DNA of 64,000 nucleotides from JANNNF01 sp040385825 (lineage in GTDB: Bacteria; Pseudomonadota; Alphaproteobacteria; Rhodobacterales; Rhodobacteraceae), in assembly GCA_040385825.1 (NCBI GenBank), contig JAZKGQ010000002.1, positions 124,001 through 188,000 on the forward strand, written 5' to 3'. The position numbers and the translations under genes were made by a program. A model generated the notes under the pieces. The model saw nothing but the letters and a program-made list of their open reading frames with translations, made no database searches and was not told the DNA's origin. Shown here one piece after another: positions 1 through 9,050 of the stretch; the first letter of the stretch is position 1; each line of letters starts with the position of its first letter.

Positions 1-293
1 CGGTCCAGTACAATCGCGGCTATCCGGTCACGGTGAACACGCCTGACAACACCGATTATGCGGCACAGGTGGCGCTGGCGGTGTCGGGGCAGGTCGACAC
101 CAACACCCCGCCGCTGATGGGGGCCGAGGATTTCAGCTTCATGCTGAACGAACGCCCCGGCGCCTATATCTTTCTGGGCAACGGCGACACGGCCATGGTG
201 CATCACCCGGCTTACAACTTTGACGACAACGCCATTCCCTTCGGGTCCAGTTGGTACGCGGGCATGGCCGAGGCCCGGATGCCCGCCGCCTGA
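1..293 (+). CDS. M20-family amidohydrolase/peptidase, C-terminal fragment
   Basis: This is the last 96 codons of a gene that begins before the window; the reading frame starts at base 3. The visible piece carries two signatures of the M20D amidohydrolases (hippurate, N-acyl amino acid and indole-acetyl amino acid hydrolases): GAEDFSFML, and HHPAYNFDDNAIPFG, whose His supplies a metal ligand of the di-metal centre in this family. These enzymes are cytosolic and cleave N-acyl bonds. The substrate cannot be read from this fragment. It ends in TGA 90 bases before the start chosen for the sensor kinase that follows on the same strand. Confidence 0.85.
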   Translation, partial: VQYNRGYPVTVNTPDNTDYAAQVALAVSGQVDTNTPPLMGAEDFSFMLNERPGAYIFLGNGDTAMVHHPAYNFDDNAIPFGSSWYAGMAEARMPAA

Positions 294-382
294 AGACCGC
301 CAGTTTTCGCCGCCGAAAGGGCTTGCAACGCGTTGCCGAGGTCGGTCAGACTGGCGCAATCGGCGGTGGAAACGGGGGGCGC

Positions 383-3300
383 ATGGGAAACGAGCGGTCA
401 CGCATGGCCGACAGCGCGCCCCAGATGGGAATAGAACTGCTGGTCGTCGGCCTGCTGAACGACCTGCTGCGGGTCAGCGGCCCGGATGTGCCCGCCGTGT
501 TGCAGGCGACGGTTGCCAGGCTCGGGCTGGCCTGCGGGTTTGACCGCACCTTCGTCTTTCAGCGCCGCCTCGATGGCAGCTATTTCAACAGCCACGAATG
601 GGTGGCGCCCGGCGTGCAATCGCTGATCGAAAATTTGCAGCATTTTCAGGGGGATGATCTGCCGAACTGGCACGCGCGCCTGCAGGCGGGCGAGGCGATC
701 TTCGTGCCCGATGCGCGGCTGCTGGAGGATGGTCTGGCCGAAAAGGCGCTGCTGGCGGGGCAGGGCGTGCGGTCCACCCTGATGATGCCGATGGTGCAGG
801 GCGGGCAGCTGATCGGGGTTCTGGGTTACGATTCCACCGAAGCCACGCCCAGTTACACGCCGAACGAGATGTTCCTGTTTTCCTCTGTCGCGCAGGCTAT
901 CGGCACGGTGCTGCACCGCACCCGCGCCGATGAGGCGCTGGCCGCATCGCGCAGCAGGCTGGCGGCAACCCTGCGCGCGATCCCGGATCTGGTGGTCGAG
1001 GTGGACGGCAAGGGCACAGTGGTCGCCTGCCACGGCACCACGCCGCGGGGCGGGCTGCTGGTGGCGCGTGACCCGGTGGGGCAGGGGCTGGCCGCGGTGT
1101 TTCCGGCCGATCTTGCCGGGCTGATGCGCGCCATGATGCACGAGGCCCACAGCCCCCCCGCCAACGGCGCGCCTGCGCGGCGTGACCGCCGCTATGGGCA
1201 GGATATGGCCACGGGGCGGCGCTGGTATGACGTGTCGGCGGCGCAGATCGATGGGCCGGGCGGGGCACCGGGCTGCGTGTTCGTGATCCGCGATGTGACG
1301 GCCCCCGTCTCCGCCGCAGACGAGGCCGCCTACCGCGAAGGCCTGCTGGAAAGCCTGTTTGGCATGTCGCCGCTGGCCTTCTTGCTGAACGACTATGAAA
1401 CCGGGCAGATCGTCGATGTGAATCAGTCCTTTGCCACCCTGTACCACAGCGACCGCGCCGCGCTGTGTGCGGGGACGCTGGCCAGCATCATCCCGTCCGA
1501 CAACGCCCATCTGCTGGCCCAGGCGCGCGAGCAGTTGCGCGCAACCGGGCGCTATGGCCCGATCACCGGCGCCTTTTGCAGGCAGGATGGCAGCCGGTTC
1601 GACGTGGTGCTGCGCGGGTTTCAGTTTGTCGACCTGTCCGGGCGGCGCAAGATCTGGAGCATGGTCGAGGATGTGTCCGAGGCCCGCCAGCAGGCGCAGG
1701 CGCTGGAACAGCAGCGCCGCGAGGCCCAGGACGCCCGCGCCAATCTTGCCACTGCGGTCGAGGCCCTGCCTGACGGGTTCGTGCTGTTTGACGCCGACGA
1801 CCGGCTGGCGCTGTTCAACAGCCGCTATCTGGCGCTGTTTCCGGCGCTGGCCGATCTGATAAAGGTCGGCGCGCGCTATGAAGACCTGTTGCAGGCGGCG
1901 CTGGACCGGGGGCTGCATCAGCGCAGCCTTGGCCGCGAGCAGGAATTTCTGGCCGAAATGCGCACGAACCACCGCGCCGACCAGTTCGAGGGCGATTTCA
2001 TGCTGACGGATGGCCGCATCATCCATTGCAAGGAACACATGACGCCCGACGGTGGCCGCGTCGGGCTGCGGTCCGAAGTGACGGCGCAGCGCCAGTCCGA
2101 ACAGCGGCTGGCCAATGTGATCGAAGGCGCGCAGGTCGGCACCTGGGAATGGGATGCCATCACCGGCCAGAACCGGATCAACGGGCGCTGGATGTCGATG
2201 CTGGGCTACCGGCTGGATCAGGCGCCGGATTTCGTGACCATCGAACAGTGGGAAGACCTGCTGCACCCCGATGACCGCGGGCTGGTGCGCCAGACGCTGG
2301 CGCAGGTCTACCGCAACAATCAGAACCGGTTTGAATACACCCTGCGCATGCGCCATGCCGAAGGGCATTGGGTCTGGGTGCAATCGCGCGGCCAGGTTCT
2401 GCTGCGCCAGCCCGACGGCAGCCCGCGCCTGATGGCGGGCGTGCATATCGACGTGTCGGCGCTGGTCAAGGCCGAACAGCGGCTGGAACGGCTGATCCAC
2501 GGGGCCAAGGTCGGCACCTGGGAATATGACCGCCGCACGCGGCTGAACCTGATCAATGACCGCTGGGCCGAAATGCTGGGCTACAGCCGCGCCGATCTGG
2601 ACCCGATGACCCGCGAGAAATGGGTGGCCCTGGTGCATCCGGGCGATTTTCGCCAGATGCAGACCGCCGAGGATCTGGCCTATGCGCGCGGCGAACGCGA
2701 GTTCGACTTTCAGTTCCGCCTGAAGCACCGGCTGGGCCATTGGGTCTGGATCCAGTCGCGCGGCGAAGTGGTGCTGTGGGATGCCAGTGCCGTGCCCGTG
2801 GTCATGGCCGGGGTGCATCTGGACATCACCGAGGCCAAGGCGCTGGAAATCTCGCTGCTGCGCGAACGTGACACGCTGGCCACGCTGATGGAGGCGTCGA
2901 TTTCCGGCATTACGGCGGTGGATGCCAAGGGTCGCATCGTCTTTGCCAACCACGAGGCCGAGGCCGTTCTGGGCCGTGCCGGCGATGCCATTGAAGGGCA
3001 GGTCTATGACAGCGTGGATTGGGCGATCAGCGATCTGGCCGGTCAGCCGATTCCGGTCGGCGATCTGCCGGTGGCGCAGGTGCTGGCCACGCAAACCACC
3101 GTGCGCGACTATCGCCACCTGATCCGCCGCCCTGACGGCGTGCAGCGCGTGCTGTCGGTGAATGCAGCCCCGCTGTCGGCGCCGGGCACCGATCTGGCGG
3201 TGGTCTGTTCGGTGATGGACATTACCGACATGGTCGAGGCCGAAGCCGCGCTGCGGGTGGCCATCGTGCGGGCCGAAGCTGCGAACCGGGCAAAATCGGA

Positions 3301-4396
3301 ATTTCTGGCAACGATGAGCCACGAGATCCGCACCCCGCTGAACGGCGTGCTGGGCATGGCCGAAATGCTGGCGGTGCAGCTTGGCGACCCGGAACAGGCC
3401 GCGATGGTGCAGGTGATCCGGCAGTCGGGCGAACATCTGCTGGCGGTGATCAACGACATTCTCGATCTGGCCCAGATCGAAAGCGGGCGGCTGGTGCTTG
3501 ACCCAGGCCCGTTGCGCCCGTCGGAACTGGCCGCCCGGATCGACGGGCTGCACGGGCTGGCCGCGCGCGACAAGGGCATATCGCTGGAGGTGGAGGCCGC
3601 GACCGGCTCCTCGGACTGGCGGATGGGCGATGCCAAGCGGCTGATGCAGATTTTGCACAATCTGGTCGGCAATGCGGTGAAATTCACCCACAAGGGCCGG
3701 GTGCGCCTGCGGGTGATGGTCAGCGGTGCCGATGTGATCTTCGAGGTCACCGATACCGGCATCGGCATGGACCCCGCCCGCATCGACGAGGTGTTCGAGG
3801 ATTTCATCCAGGGCGAGGCCGGCATCGCCCGACGCTATGGCGGCAACGGGCTTGGCCTGCCGATCACCCGGCGTCTGACCCAGGCCATGGGCGGCACGAT
3901 CACCCTGCGCAGCGAGGCCGGACACGGGCTGCGCGCCGTGGTGATCGTGCCGCTGCCGCTGTTTCAAAGCCGCAATGCGGCGGCGGCGCGCCCGGACAGC
4001 CCGCCGTTGCCCAGCCTGCCGCCGCTGCGGGTTCTGGTGGCCGAAGACAACGCCACCAACCGGGTGATCCTGCGCGCCATGCTGGACAGTCTGGGCCTGA
4101 CCTATGTGCAGGTCACCGATGGCGACGAGGCGGTGGATCAGTGGCAACCGGGCCTGTTCGACCTGTTGCTGTTCGACATCTCGATGCCGCGCAAGGATGG
4201 CATCGCCGCCTTGCACGACATTGCCCGCAAGGCGCAGGCCGCAGGCGTGACCCTGCCCCCCGCCCTTGCGGTGACGGCAAATGCGATGACCCACCATGTC
4301 GCCGAGTATCTGGCCGCAGGCTTTGCCGCCTGCGTGGCCAAGCCGATGCGGCTGGACGATCTGGCGCAGGCCATCGTCGCCACGCTGCGCGACTGA
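383..4396 (+). CDS. Hybrid sensor histidine kinase, GAF plus six PAS domains and C-terminal receiver
   Basis: A soluble-looking 1337-residue hybrid kinase. In order: a GAF-like domain (about 25-185); PAS domains starting near 195, 320, 460, 580, 705 and 830; a HisKA dimerisation domain with phospho-accepting His980 in MSHEIRTPLNG; a HATPase domain with N-box near 1092 and G-boxes DTGIGM and GNGLGLPI; and a receiver with VAEDNATN and Asp1265 in LLLFDISMP. PAS 4 and 5 look like recent tandem duplicates (GAQVGTWEWD versus GAKVGTWEYD). No membrane segment or HPt domain was found, so it probably senses cytosolic signals and needs a separate phosphotransfer partner. The frame is open from 251, but the ATG at 383 follows a purine-rich GGGGGG and gives a sensible N-terminus; 404 is an alternative. 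No response regulator lies next to it. Confidence 0.88.
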   Translation: MGNERSRMADSAPQMGIELLVVGLLNDLLRVSGPDVPAVLQATVARLGLACGFDRTFVFQRRLDGSYFNSHEWVAPGVQSLIENLQHFQGDDLPNWHARLQAGEAIFVPDARLLEDGLAEKALLAGQGVRSTLMMPMVQGGQLIGVLGYDSTEATPSYTPNEMFLFSSVAQAIGTVLHRTRADEALAASRSRLAATLRAIPDLVVEVDGKGTVVACHGTTPRGGLLVARDPVGQGLAAVFPADLAGLMRAMMHEAHSPPANGAPARRDRRYGQDMATGRRWYDVSAAQIDGPGGAPGCVFVIRDVTAPVSAADEAAYREGLLESLFGMSPLAFLLNDYETGQIVDVNQSFATLYHSDRAALCAGTLASIIPSDNAHLLAQAREQLRATGRYGPITGAFCRQDGSRFDVVLRGFQFVDLSGRRKIWSMVEDVSEARQQAQALEQQRREAQDARANLATAVEALPDGFVLFDADDRLALFNSRYLALFPALADLIKVGARYEDLLQAALDRGLHQRSLGREQEFLAEMRTNHRADQFEGDFMLTDGRIIHCKEHMTPDGGRVGLRSEVTAQRQSEQRLANVIEGAQVGTWEWDAITGQNRINGRWMSMLGYRLDQAPDFVTIEQWEDLLHPDDRGLVRQTLAQVYRNNQNRFEYTLRMRHAEGHWVWVQSRGQVLLRQPDGSPRLMAGVHIDVSALVKAEQRLERLIHGAKVGTWEYDRRTRLNLINDRWAEMLGYSRADLDPMTREKWVALVHPGDFRQMQTAEDLAYARGEREFDFQFRLKHRLGHWVWIQSRGEVVLWDASAVPVVMAGVHLDITEAKALEISLLRERDTLATLMEASISGITAVDAKGRIVFANHEAEAVLGRAGDAIEGQVYDSVDWAISDLAGQPIPVGDLPVAQVLATQTTVRDYRHLIRRPDGVQRVLSVNAAPLSAPGTDLAVVCSVMDITDMVEAEAALRVAIVRAEAANRAKSEFLATMSHEIRTPLNGVLGMAEMLAVQLGDPEQAAMVQVIRQSGEHLLAVINDILDLAQIESGRLVLDPGPLRPSELAARIDGLHGLAARDKGISLEVEAATGSSDWRMGDAKRLMQILHNLVGNAVKFTHKGRVRLRVMVSGADVIFEVTDTGIGMDPARIDEVFEDFIQGEAGIARRYGGNGLGLPITRRLTQAMGGTITLRSEAGHGLRAVVIVPLPLFQSRNAAAARPDSPPLPSLPPLRVLVAEDNATNRVILRAMLDSLGLTYVQVTDGDEAVDQWQPGLFDLLLFDISMPRKDGIAALHDIARKAQAAGVTLPPALAVTANAMTHHVAEYLAAGFAACVAKPMRLDDLAQAIVATLRD

Positions 4397-4752
4397 CCCC
4401 ACCCCCTGATCTTGCAGGCCTGACGGCGCAGTCTGGCAGGTTGCAGTCTGGTGGATTGTTGCCGGATCGTGACCGATTGACGAGGGGCATTTGACCGGTT
4501 CTGCCCAAAAACCAATCAAACTCACATTTGGTCACAAAATCTCACATATTCCTTTGACAGGGTGACGCAACGTCGGCACCTTTGATCTGTGGGAAGCGGT
4601 CTGGGGCCGTGTCCCCAAGCAGAACCGAAGGTTTGATGTTGGCTGTTTGCAGGCGCGTTGCCCTTCGTGGGCGGGTCGTGATCCCCTCCGGCCCGCCCAA
4701 ACCTTTTTGCGGCTCGGGCAGGGGGATTGCAGCCTGTGTCCTGCGGTGTCTT
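4397..4752. other. Intergenic region between two convergent genes
   Basis: A 356-base gap between the 3' ends of the histidine kinase (plus) and the ABC transporter ATPase gene (minus). No convincing protein-coding gene was seen. The only structure of note is a GC hairpin at 4668-4699 followed by a short T run. A TTGACA at 4554 has no -10 box at a normal distance and no plus-strand gene downstream. Confidence 0.5.
4668..4708 (+). terminator. Candidate rho-independent terminator
   Basis: Perfect 8-base arms TGGGCGGG (4668-4675) and CCCGCCCA (4692-4699) with a 16-base loop, followed by AACC and five T residues (4704-4708). It is 270 bases past the kinase stop codon, so it may end readthrough between the two convergent genes rather than act as the primary kinase terminator. 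The long loop lowers confidence. Confidence 0.4.
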
Positions 4753-5814
4753 TCAGCCTTGCAGCACGATCACGTCGCGCGCCGACAGGCTGATTTCGGC
4801 GGCGGACCCCACCGGGGGCGGCGGCTGATCGGCGCGGTTGAAGGTGTCCAGCGCCACCCTTGTCCCCGCGACCGAAGCGCGGACCCGGATCACCGACCCC
4901 ATGAAATGCACGTCTTCGATGGTGGCGGGCAAGATGATCTCGCGCCCGATGCCGCGGCCCAGATGCACCGCCTCGGGGCGCAGGGCGATGGCAAGACTGT
5001 CACCCTTGCGCGCCGCCAGATCGCCCTGCGGCAGGGTCATCGGCACCCCGGCCACCGTCACTTCACCCTTCGTCGCGTCCGTCACCACCGCGTCGAACGT
5101 GTTCAGCGTGCCGACGAAATTGGCGACGAACCTGGTGGTGGGGCGGTTGTAGATCTCGAACGGGCTGCCGACCTGTTCGGCGATGCCGCCGTTCATCACC
5201 ACGATCCGGTCCGAGATTGACAGCGCCTCTTCCTGATCATGGGTCACGAAAATCGCCGTGATGCCCAGTTCGCGCTGAATCTCGCGGATTTCCGTCCGCA
5301 AGGACACCCGCACCTTGGCATCCAGCGCCGACAGGGGTTCATCCAGCAACAGCACGCGGGGGCGGGGGGCCAGCGCGCGGGCCAGGGCCACGCGCTGCTG
5401 CTGGCCACCAGAAAGCTGGAACGGATAGGACGCGCCCTTGTCGGGCAGGCCGATCATGCGCAGCATTTCGGTGACGCGGCGGTCAGCCTCGTCCCGCGCC
5501 ACGCCCTTGACCTTCAGGCCAAAGCCCACATTCTGCGCCACGGTCAGGTTCGGGAACAGGGCATAGGCCTGAAACATCATGCCGATGTTGCGCTGGTTGG
5601 GGCGCTGTGCGGTGACATCCACCCCGTCAATCCTGATCGCCCCGGTGGAGGGGGCCTCAAACCCGGCCACCATCCGCAGCACGGTTGTCTTGCCACAGCC
5701 CGAAGGCCCAAGCAGCGACACGAATTCACCCTTGGCAATACCAAGGTTGAAATCCTTGACCACATGGTTGTTTCCAAAAGATTTTTCCAGATGCGAGATA
5801 TCAAGGAATGCCAT
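4753..5814 (-). CDS. ABC transporter ATP-binding protein (PotA/FbpC type)
   Basis: A 353-residue ATPase that powers the importer encoded with it. Walker A GPSGCGKTT (Lys42), signature LSGGQQQR and Walker B LLLDEPLSALD with the following H-loop (VTHDQEEA) are intact, and a C-terminal TOBE-like region (about 240-353) is present, as in the spermidine/iron/thiamine importer family. Its ATG shares one base with the TGA of the upstream permease gene, so the two are translationally coupled. It is the last gene of a binding protein-permease-permease-ATPase operon. Substrate is not evident: polyamine, ferric iron, thiamine and phosphonate systems all use this ATPase type. Confidence 0.92.
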   Translation of the reverse strand: MAFLDISHLEKSFGNNHVVKDFNLGIAKGEFVSLLGPSGCGKTTVLRMVAGFEAPSTGAIRIDGVDVTAQRPNQRNIGMMFQAYALFPNLTVAQNVGFGLKVKGVARDEADRRVTEMLRMIGLPDKGASYPFQLSGGQQQRVALARALAPRPRVLLLDEPLSALDAKVRVSLRTEIREIQRELGITAIFVTHDQEEALSISDRIVVMNGGIAEQVGSPFEIYNRPTTRFVANFVGTLNTFDAVVTDATKGEVTVAGVPMTLPQGDLAARKGDSLAIALRPEAVHLGRGIGREIILPATIEDVHFMGSVIRVRASVAGTRVALDTFNRADQPPPPVGSAAEISLSARDVIVLQG

Positions 5815-6596
5815 CAGTGTCTCGCTCTTTCGTGTTTGGAAAATCTGGTCACAAGCTGGATCAGCCCCATGCAGGCCCAGGTGATGGCAAAGGCGATCAC
5901 GGCAAGGGCGGCAGGTTCATAGGCCTTGTTGGCCCCGACAAGCTGGATATAGGGGCCAAAGGCCGGGCGGTTCAGCAGCGCCGCCATGGTGAATTCGCCC
6001 AGCACGATGGCAAAGGTCAAAAACGCCCCCGACAGCACGGCAACCAGCACGTTGGGCAGGATGATGCGGCCAAGAATGGTGATCCAGCCCGCGCCAAGGC
6101 TTTGCGCGGCCTCGGTCAGGGTGCCGATGTCGATGGTGCGCAGGCCGGTATCGACGGCGCGGTACATGTAGGGCAGGGCCAGCGTGGCATAGCCGAACAT
6201 CAACAGAATGTTGGTGCCCATGGCAGACCCGGTCAGCGGCAACCAGCTGGAGGTGTTGTAAAGCCGGATATAGCCGAACACGATGACGATGGCCGGCACC
6301 ACCAGCGGCAGCAGGGTGATGAACTCGACATAAGGCCGCAGCCCCGGCATTTTCAGCCGCACCCAGAACGCGGTCGGCACCACCAGCAGGATGCCAAAGG
6401 CGATGGTGAACAGGGCCATCACCACCGAATAGCCAAAGGTCGCCCGGAACGCCGGGTCCCCCAGCACGGACGCATAGGCGTCAAAGGAATAGACCCCGCG
6501 CCGCATCGACATCGAAAATTCAGTCATGCCAAACAGCGGCAGCACAAAGATCATCGCGCCGAACAGAAACGCGATCCAGGCGAAAATCTTTATCAT
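5814..6596 (-). CDS. ABC transporter inner-membrane permease (second subunit)
   Basis: A 260-residue inner-membrane protein of the binding-protein-dependent transport (MetI/PotC-type) family, with about six hydrophobic segments. The coupling loop around EAAQSLGAGWITILGRIILP matches the EAA motif that docks on the ATPase. It starts with ATG at 6596, which overlaps by four bases the stop of the other permease (ATGA). Order and size match the second permease of a PotABCD-like importer. Confidence 0.9.
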   Translation of the reverse strand: MIKIFAWIAFLFGAMIFVLPLFGMTEFSMSMRRGVYSFDAYASVLGDPAFRATFGYSVVMALFTIAFGILLVVPTAFWVRLKMPGLRPYVEFITLLPLVVPAIVIVFGYIRLYNTSSWLPLTGSAMGTNILLMFGYATLALPYMYRAVDTGLRTIDIGTLTEAAQSLGAGWITILGRIILPNVLVAVLSGAFLTFAIVLGEFTMAALLNRPAFGPYIQLVGANKAYEPAALAVIAFAITWACMGLIQLVTRFSKHERARH

Positions 6597-7462
6597 TTCA
6601 GCCACTTCTCCGACCGGGCGCGCAACCAGATGTAAAGCCCGTTTGCAATGCCGGTAATCACGATCATGCCAAAGGCCAGCGCGTAGCCAAGGTTGGGGTT
6701 GCCCAGCACATCGCCGCGGATCTGGCTGAACAGCAGGATCGGCGCGATGTTCAACTGCGGCCCGGCCAGTGCAAAGGCCGTGGCGACCGCACCAAAGGAA
6801 TTGGCGAACAGCAGCGCAAAGGTGCCCAGCAGGGACGGGAACAGGATCGGCAGCCCGATCATCCGCCAGTATTGCGGCCCCGTGGCCCCCAGCATCGACG
6901 CGGCCTCGCGCCATTCGCGCTTCAGCCCGTCCAGCGCAGGGGTGATGATCAGGATCATCAGCGGCACCTGAAAGAACAGGTAGGTGACGATCAGCCCTTG
7001 CGACGAGAACAGGTTGAACCCCGCCGCCCGCAGGTTGATGCCAAATTCGGTGCGCAGATAGGCGGTGATCAGCCCCGCAGGGCCGATGGTCGCGATGAAC
7101 GCAAAGGCCAGCGGCACGCCGGCAAAGTTGGAAGCCACGCCCGAAAACGTCAGCAGCGGCGAGCGGATCGCCTTGGGCAGCCCGCCCAGCACCACCGCCG
7201 CCGCCATGGCAAAGCCGATGGCGCAGCCAAGCAGCGCCGACCAGAAGCTGACCCGGATCGACACCCAATAGGCGTTGCGGATGGTGGGCGTGTTCAGATC
7301 AAGGATGTTCTGCAAGGTGAACCCGCCACCCGGCGCGCGGAACGCGCCAATGACGATATACAGCGCAGGCAGGATCAGGAACAGAAATGCAAAGGTGAAA
7401 AAGGGCACGATGCCAAGCCATTTCGGCGGCTGGAACTGGCGCGCGGTTGCCTTGGGCGTCAT
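6593..7462 (-). CDS. ABC transporter inner-membrane permease (first subunit)
   Basis: A 289-residue permease with about six membrane segments, beginning with a cytoplasmic stretch and a long first hydrophobic segment (FFTFAFLFLILPALYIVIGA). The EAA-type docking loop reads EAASMLGATGPQYWRMIGLP. It is the PotB-like partner of the downstream permease, with which it overlaps by four bases. It lies 87 bases downstream of the binding-protein gene, and a strong hairpin sits in that gap, so permease expression is probably lower than that of the binding protein. Confidence 0.9.
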   Translation of the reverse strand: MTPKATARQFQPPKWLGIVPFFTFAFLFLILPALYIVIGAFRAPGGGFTLQNILDLNTPTIRNAYWVSIRVSFWSALLGCAIGFAMAAAVVLGGLPKAIRSPLLTFSGVASNFAGVPLAFAFIATIGPAGLITAYLRTEFGINLRAAGFNLFSSQGLIVTYLFFQVPLMILIITPALDGLKREWREAASMLGATGPQYWRMIGLPILFPSLLGTFALLFANSFGAVATAFALAGPQLNIAPILLFSQIRGDVLGNPNLGYALAFGMIVITGIANGLYIWLRARSEKWLK

Positions 7463-7503
7463 GCCTGCGTGTATCCCGTGGATGTGGTCAAGTTGTGAAA
7501 GAT

Positions 7504-7536
7504 CGGGCCGGGCCGCATCATGCGCGGACCGGCCCG
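7504..7536 (-). promoter_or_regulatory. GC hairpin after the binding-protein gene (mRNA processing or attenuation)
   Basis: Arms CGGGCCGG (7504-7511) and CCGGCCCG (7529-7536), continued after one mismatch by CCGC/GCGG, give a 12-pair stem with a 7-base loop. It lies 14 bases after the TAA of the binding-protein gene and upstream of the permease genes. There is no T run, so it more likely protects or trims the upstream mRNA than ends transcription fully. Confidence 0.55.
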
Positions 7537-7549
7537 GTTGGTTCAGGTC

Positions 7550-8656
7550 TTATTCGACGACGTTCGCGCCGACCACGGTATCCCAGCCAGCCTTCACGGC
7601 AGCAGAGTTCGCGTTCACCGCCTCAAGGCTCGGGAACACGGCGGCTTCATAGGCAGCGGCGGGCGGCAGAGCGTCCATCACTTCAGCCGGAATCACGCCG
7701 CGCGCGGCCAGATCGTTGAAGCGGATCGGGTGGCAGTAGCCCTTGAGCCAGCCAAGCTGACCTTCGTCGCTGTAGAGGTATTCCATCCATAGTTTCGCGG
7801 CATTGGGCTGCGGTGCATAGGCGCTGATCGCCTGCACATAGACCCCTGCCAGAACGGCGTCGGACGGCACGACGACGGTAACCGGCGGGTTGCCGCCCAG
7901 TTCGTCACGGGTGGCCAGCGCGTTGTAATCCCACTGGATCACGATGGGCGTGGTGCCCTGTGCCAGCGTGCCCGCCTTGCCGATGACAGGAACGAAGTTG
8001 CCAGCGGCATTCAGTTCCTTGAAGAACTCAAGCCCCGCAGCAGCACCAGCTTCGCCCGGTTCTGCACCGCGTGCCATACCGGCCGCCATGATGCCCAGGA
8101 TCGCCTGGTTCGACGCGCGCGGATCACCGGCAAGGGCAACCTGGCCCGCGTATTCCGGCTTCAGCAGGTCCGCAAACGAGGTCGGCACGTTCGGCACCAG
8201 ATCGGTGTTCACGGCAAACGACATCACGCCGTAATAGTCGCCGTACCAGTTGCCATCGGCATCCTTGGCGCTGTCCGGGATCGTGTCCCAGGTGGACACT
8301 TTGTAAGGCTGAAGCAAGCCTTCGGCCATTGCCGAAGGACCGAACGACAGGCCAACGTCGATCACGTCAGGCGCCTGCGGGCCTTTGTTGTCCTTGTTGG
8401 CCTTGATGGCCTCGATCTCATCCGCCGACCCTGCGTCGGGGTTCAGTTCGTTCACGGCGATTTCGGGATACTTGGCCTTGAAGCCGGCGATCACGTCGCC
8501 GTAGCCACACCAGCTATACGGCAGGGCGATGGTGGTCAGCGTGCCTTCGGCTTTGGCGGCGGCTTCCAGTTCGGCCATGGATTGCGCCGAGGCGAAGGTC
8601 GCGCTCAGCATGGCGGTAACGGATGCCGTCACGCCCAGAATATTGCGAAGTTTCAT
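7550..8656 (-). CDS. ABC transporter periplasmic solute-binding protein
   Basis: A 368-residue periplasmic binding protein. Residues 1-24 form a Sec signal peptide ending ATFASA before QSMAELEAAA. The rest resembles the extracellular solute-binding protein type 1 family used with PotA/FbpC-type ATPases. The start ATG at 8656 has GGGAGAG eight bases upstream; the frame stays open further upstream but those residues are not signal-like. The protein feeds substrate to the two permeases downstream. The substrate is unknown; the mature sequence lacks an obvious iron-binding tyrosine pair, so ferric iron should not be assumed. Confidence 0.88.
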   Translation of the reverse strand: MKLRNILGVTASVTAMLSATFASAQSMAELEAAAKAEGTLTTIALPYSWCGYGDVIAGFKAKYPEIAVNELNPDAGSADEIEAIKANKDNKGPQAPDVIDVGLSFGPSAMAEGLLQPYKVSTWDTIPDSAKDADGNWYGDYYGVMSFAVNTDLVPNVPTSFADLLKPEYAGQVALAGDPRASNQAILGIMAAGMARGAEPGEAGAAAGLEFFKELNAAGNFVPVIGKAGTLAQGTTPIVIQWDYNALATRDELGGNPPVTVVVPSDAVLAGVYVQAISAYAPQPNAAKLWMEYLYSDEGQLGWLKGYCHPIRFNDLAARGVIPAEVMDALPPAAAYEAAVFPSLEAVNANSAAVKAGWDTVVGANVVE

Positions 8657-8993
8657 CAGATCTCTCCCGGTTGATGACTTTGTTGCACCGCTTGTATCGC
8701 ACTGGCCTCGGGTCGCATCCCGCAAGGGTGCCCCCGTCTGCCCGACCGCGCGTGCGGCTTTTGTAACAGAAAGGTAAAGGCCATGTGACGTTACTTGCAA
8801 GCCTGTCTATCGTGGCCGTGTAACAATTTCTTCACAGCAGCAGGGCGTTGAAACTATTTGCTCGCATTTTGCCCGGCTTGGCGGTCCCGAAACGCCTCGT
8901 TTCGCCCGCAGGTTGCAAATGCGAAGCCTCAGCGATGATTTGCGCGCGCCCCACCCGCCCCACCCCCGAGTCAGCATCCGGCAATTCCCGCAG
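8657..8993. other. Intergenic region upstream of the ABC operon
   Basis: About 340 bases between the start of the binding-protein gene (minus) and the terminator of the RTX gene. It must hold the promoter of the transporter operon on the minus strand, but I could not find a -35/-10 pair I would defend. No coding potential or repeat was seen. Confidence 0.45.
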
Positions 8994-9029
8994 AAAAAAA
9001 CTGTGACCCCCCCAAGGGAAGGGCCACAG
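8994..9029 (-). terminator. Rho-independent terminator of the RTX gene
   Basis: Read on the minus strand: stem CTGTG/CACAG (9025-9029 with 9001-9005), extended inward by GGG/CCC after one mismatch, followed directly by seven T residues (complement of A at 8994-9000). It lies 22 bases beyond the RTX stop codon and has the form of an intrinsic terminator. Confidence 0.75.
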
Positions 9030-9050
9030 CGCGCCGTTCAATGCGTCACC

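Noticed and set aside
398..4525. A 1375-codon open frame opposite the histidine kinase
   Set aside because: High GC keeps the antisense frame open. The translation is rich in His, Gln, Arg and Gly without motifs, while the plus strand encodes a complete multi-domain kinase.
4554..4586. TTGACA followed by TTTGAT as a promoter
   Set aside because: The spacer is 21 bases and the only downstream genes on this strand are far away; the next gene is on the minus strand.
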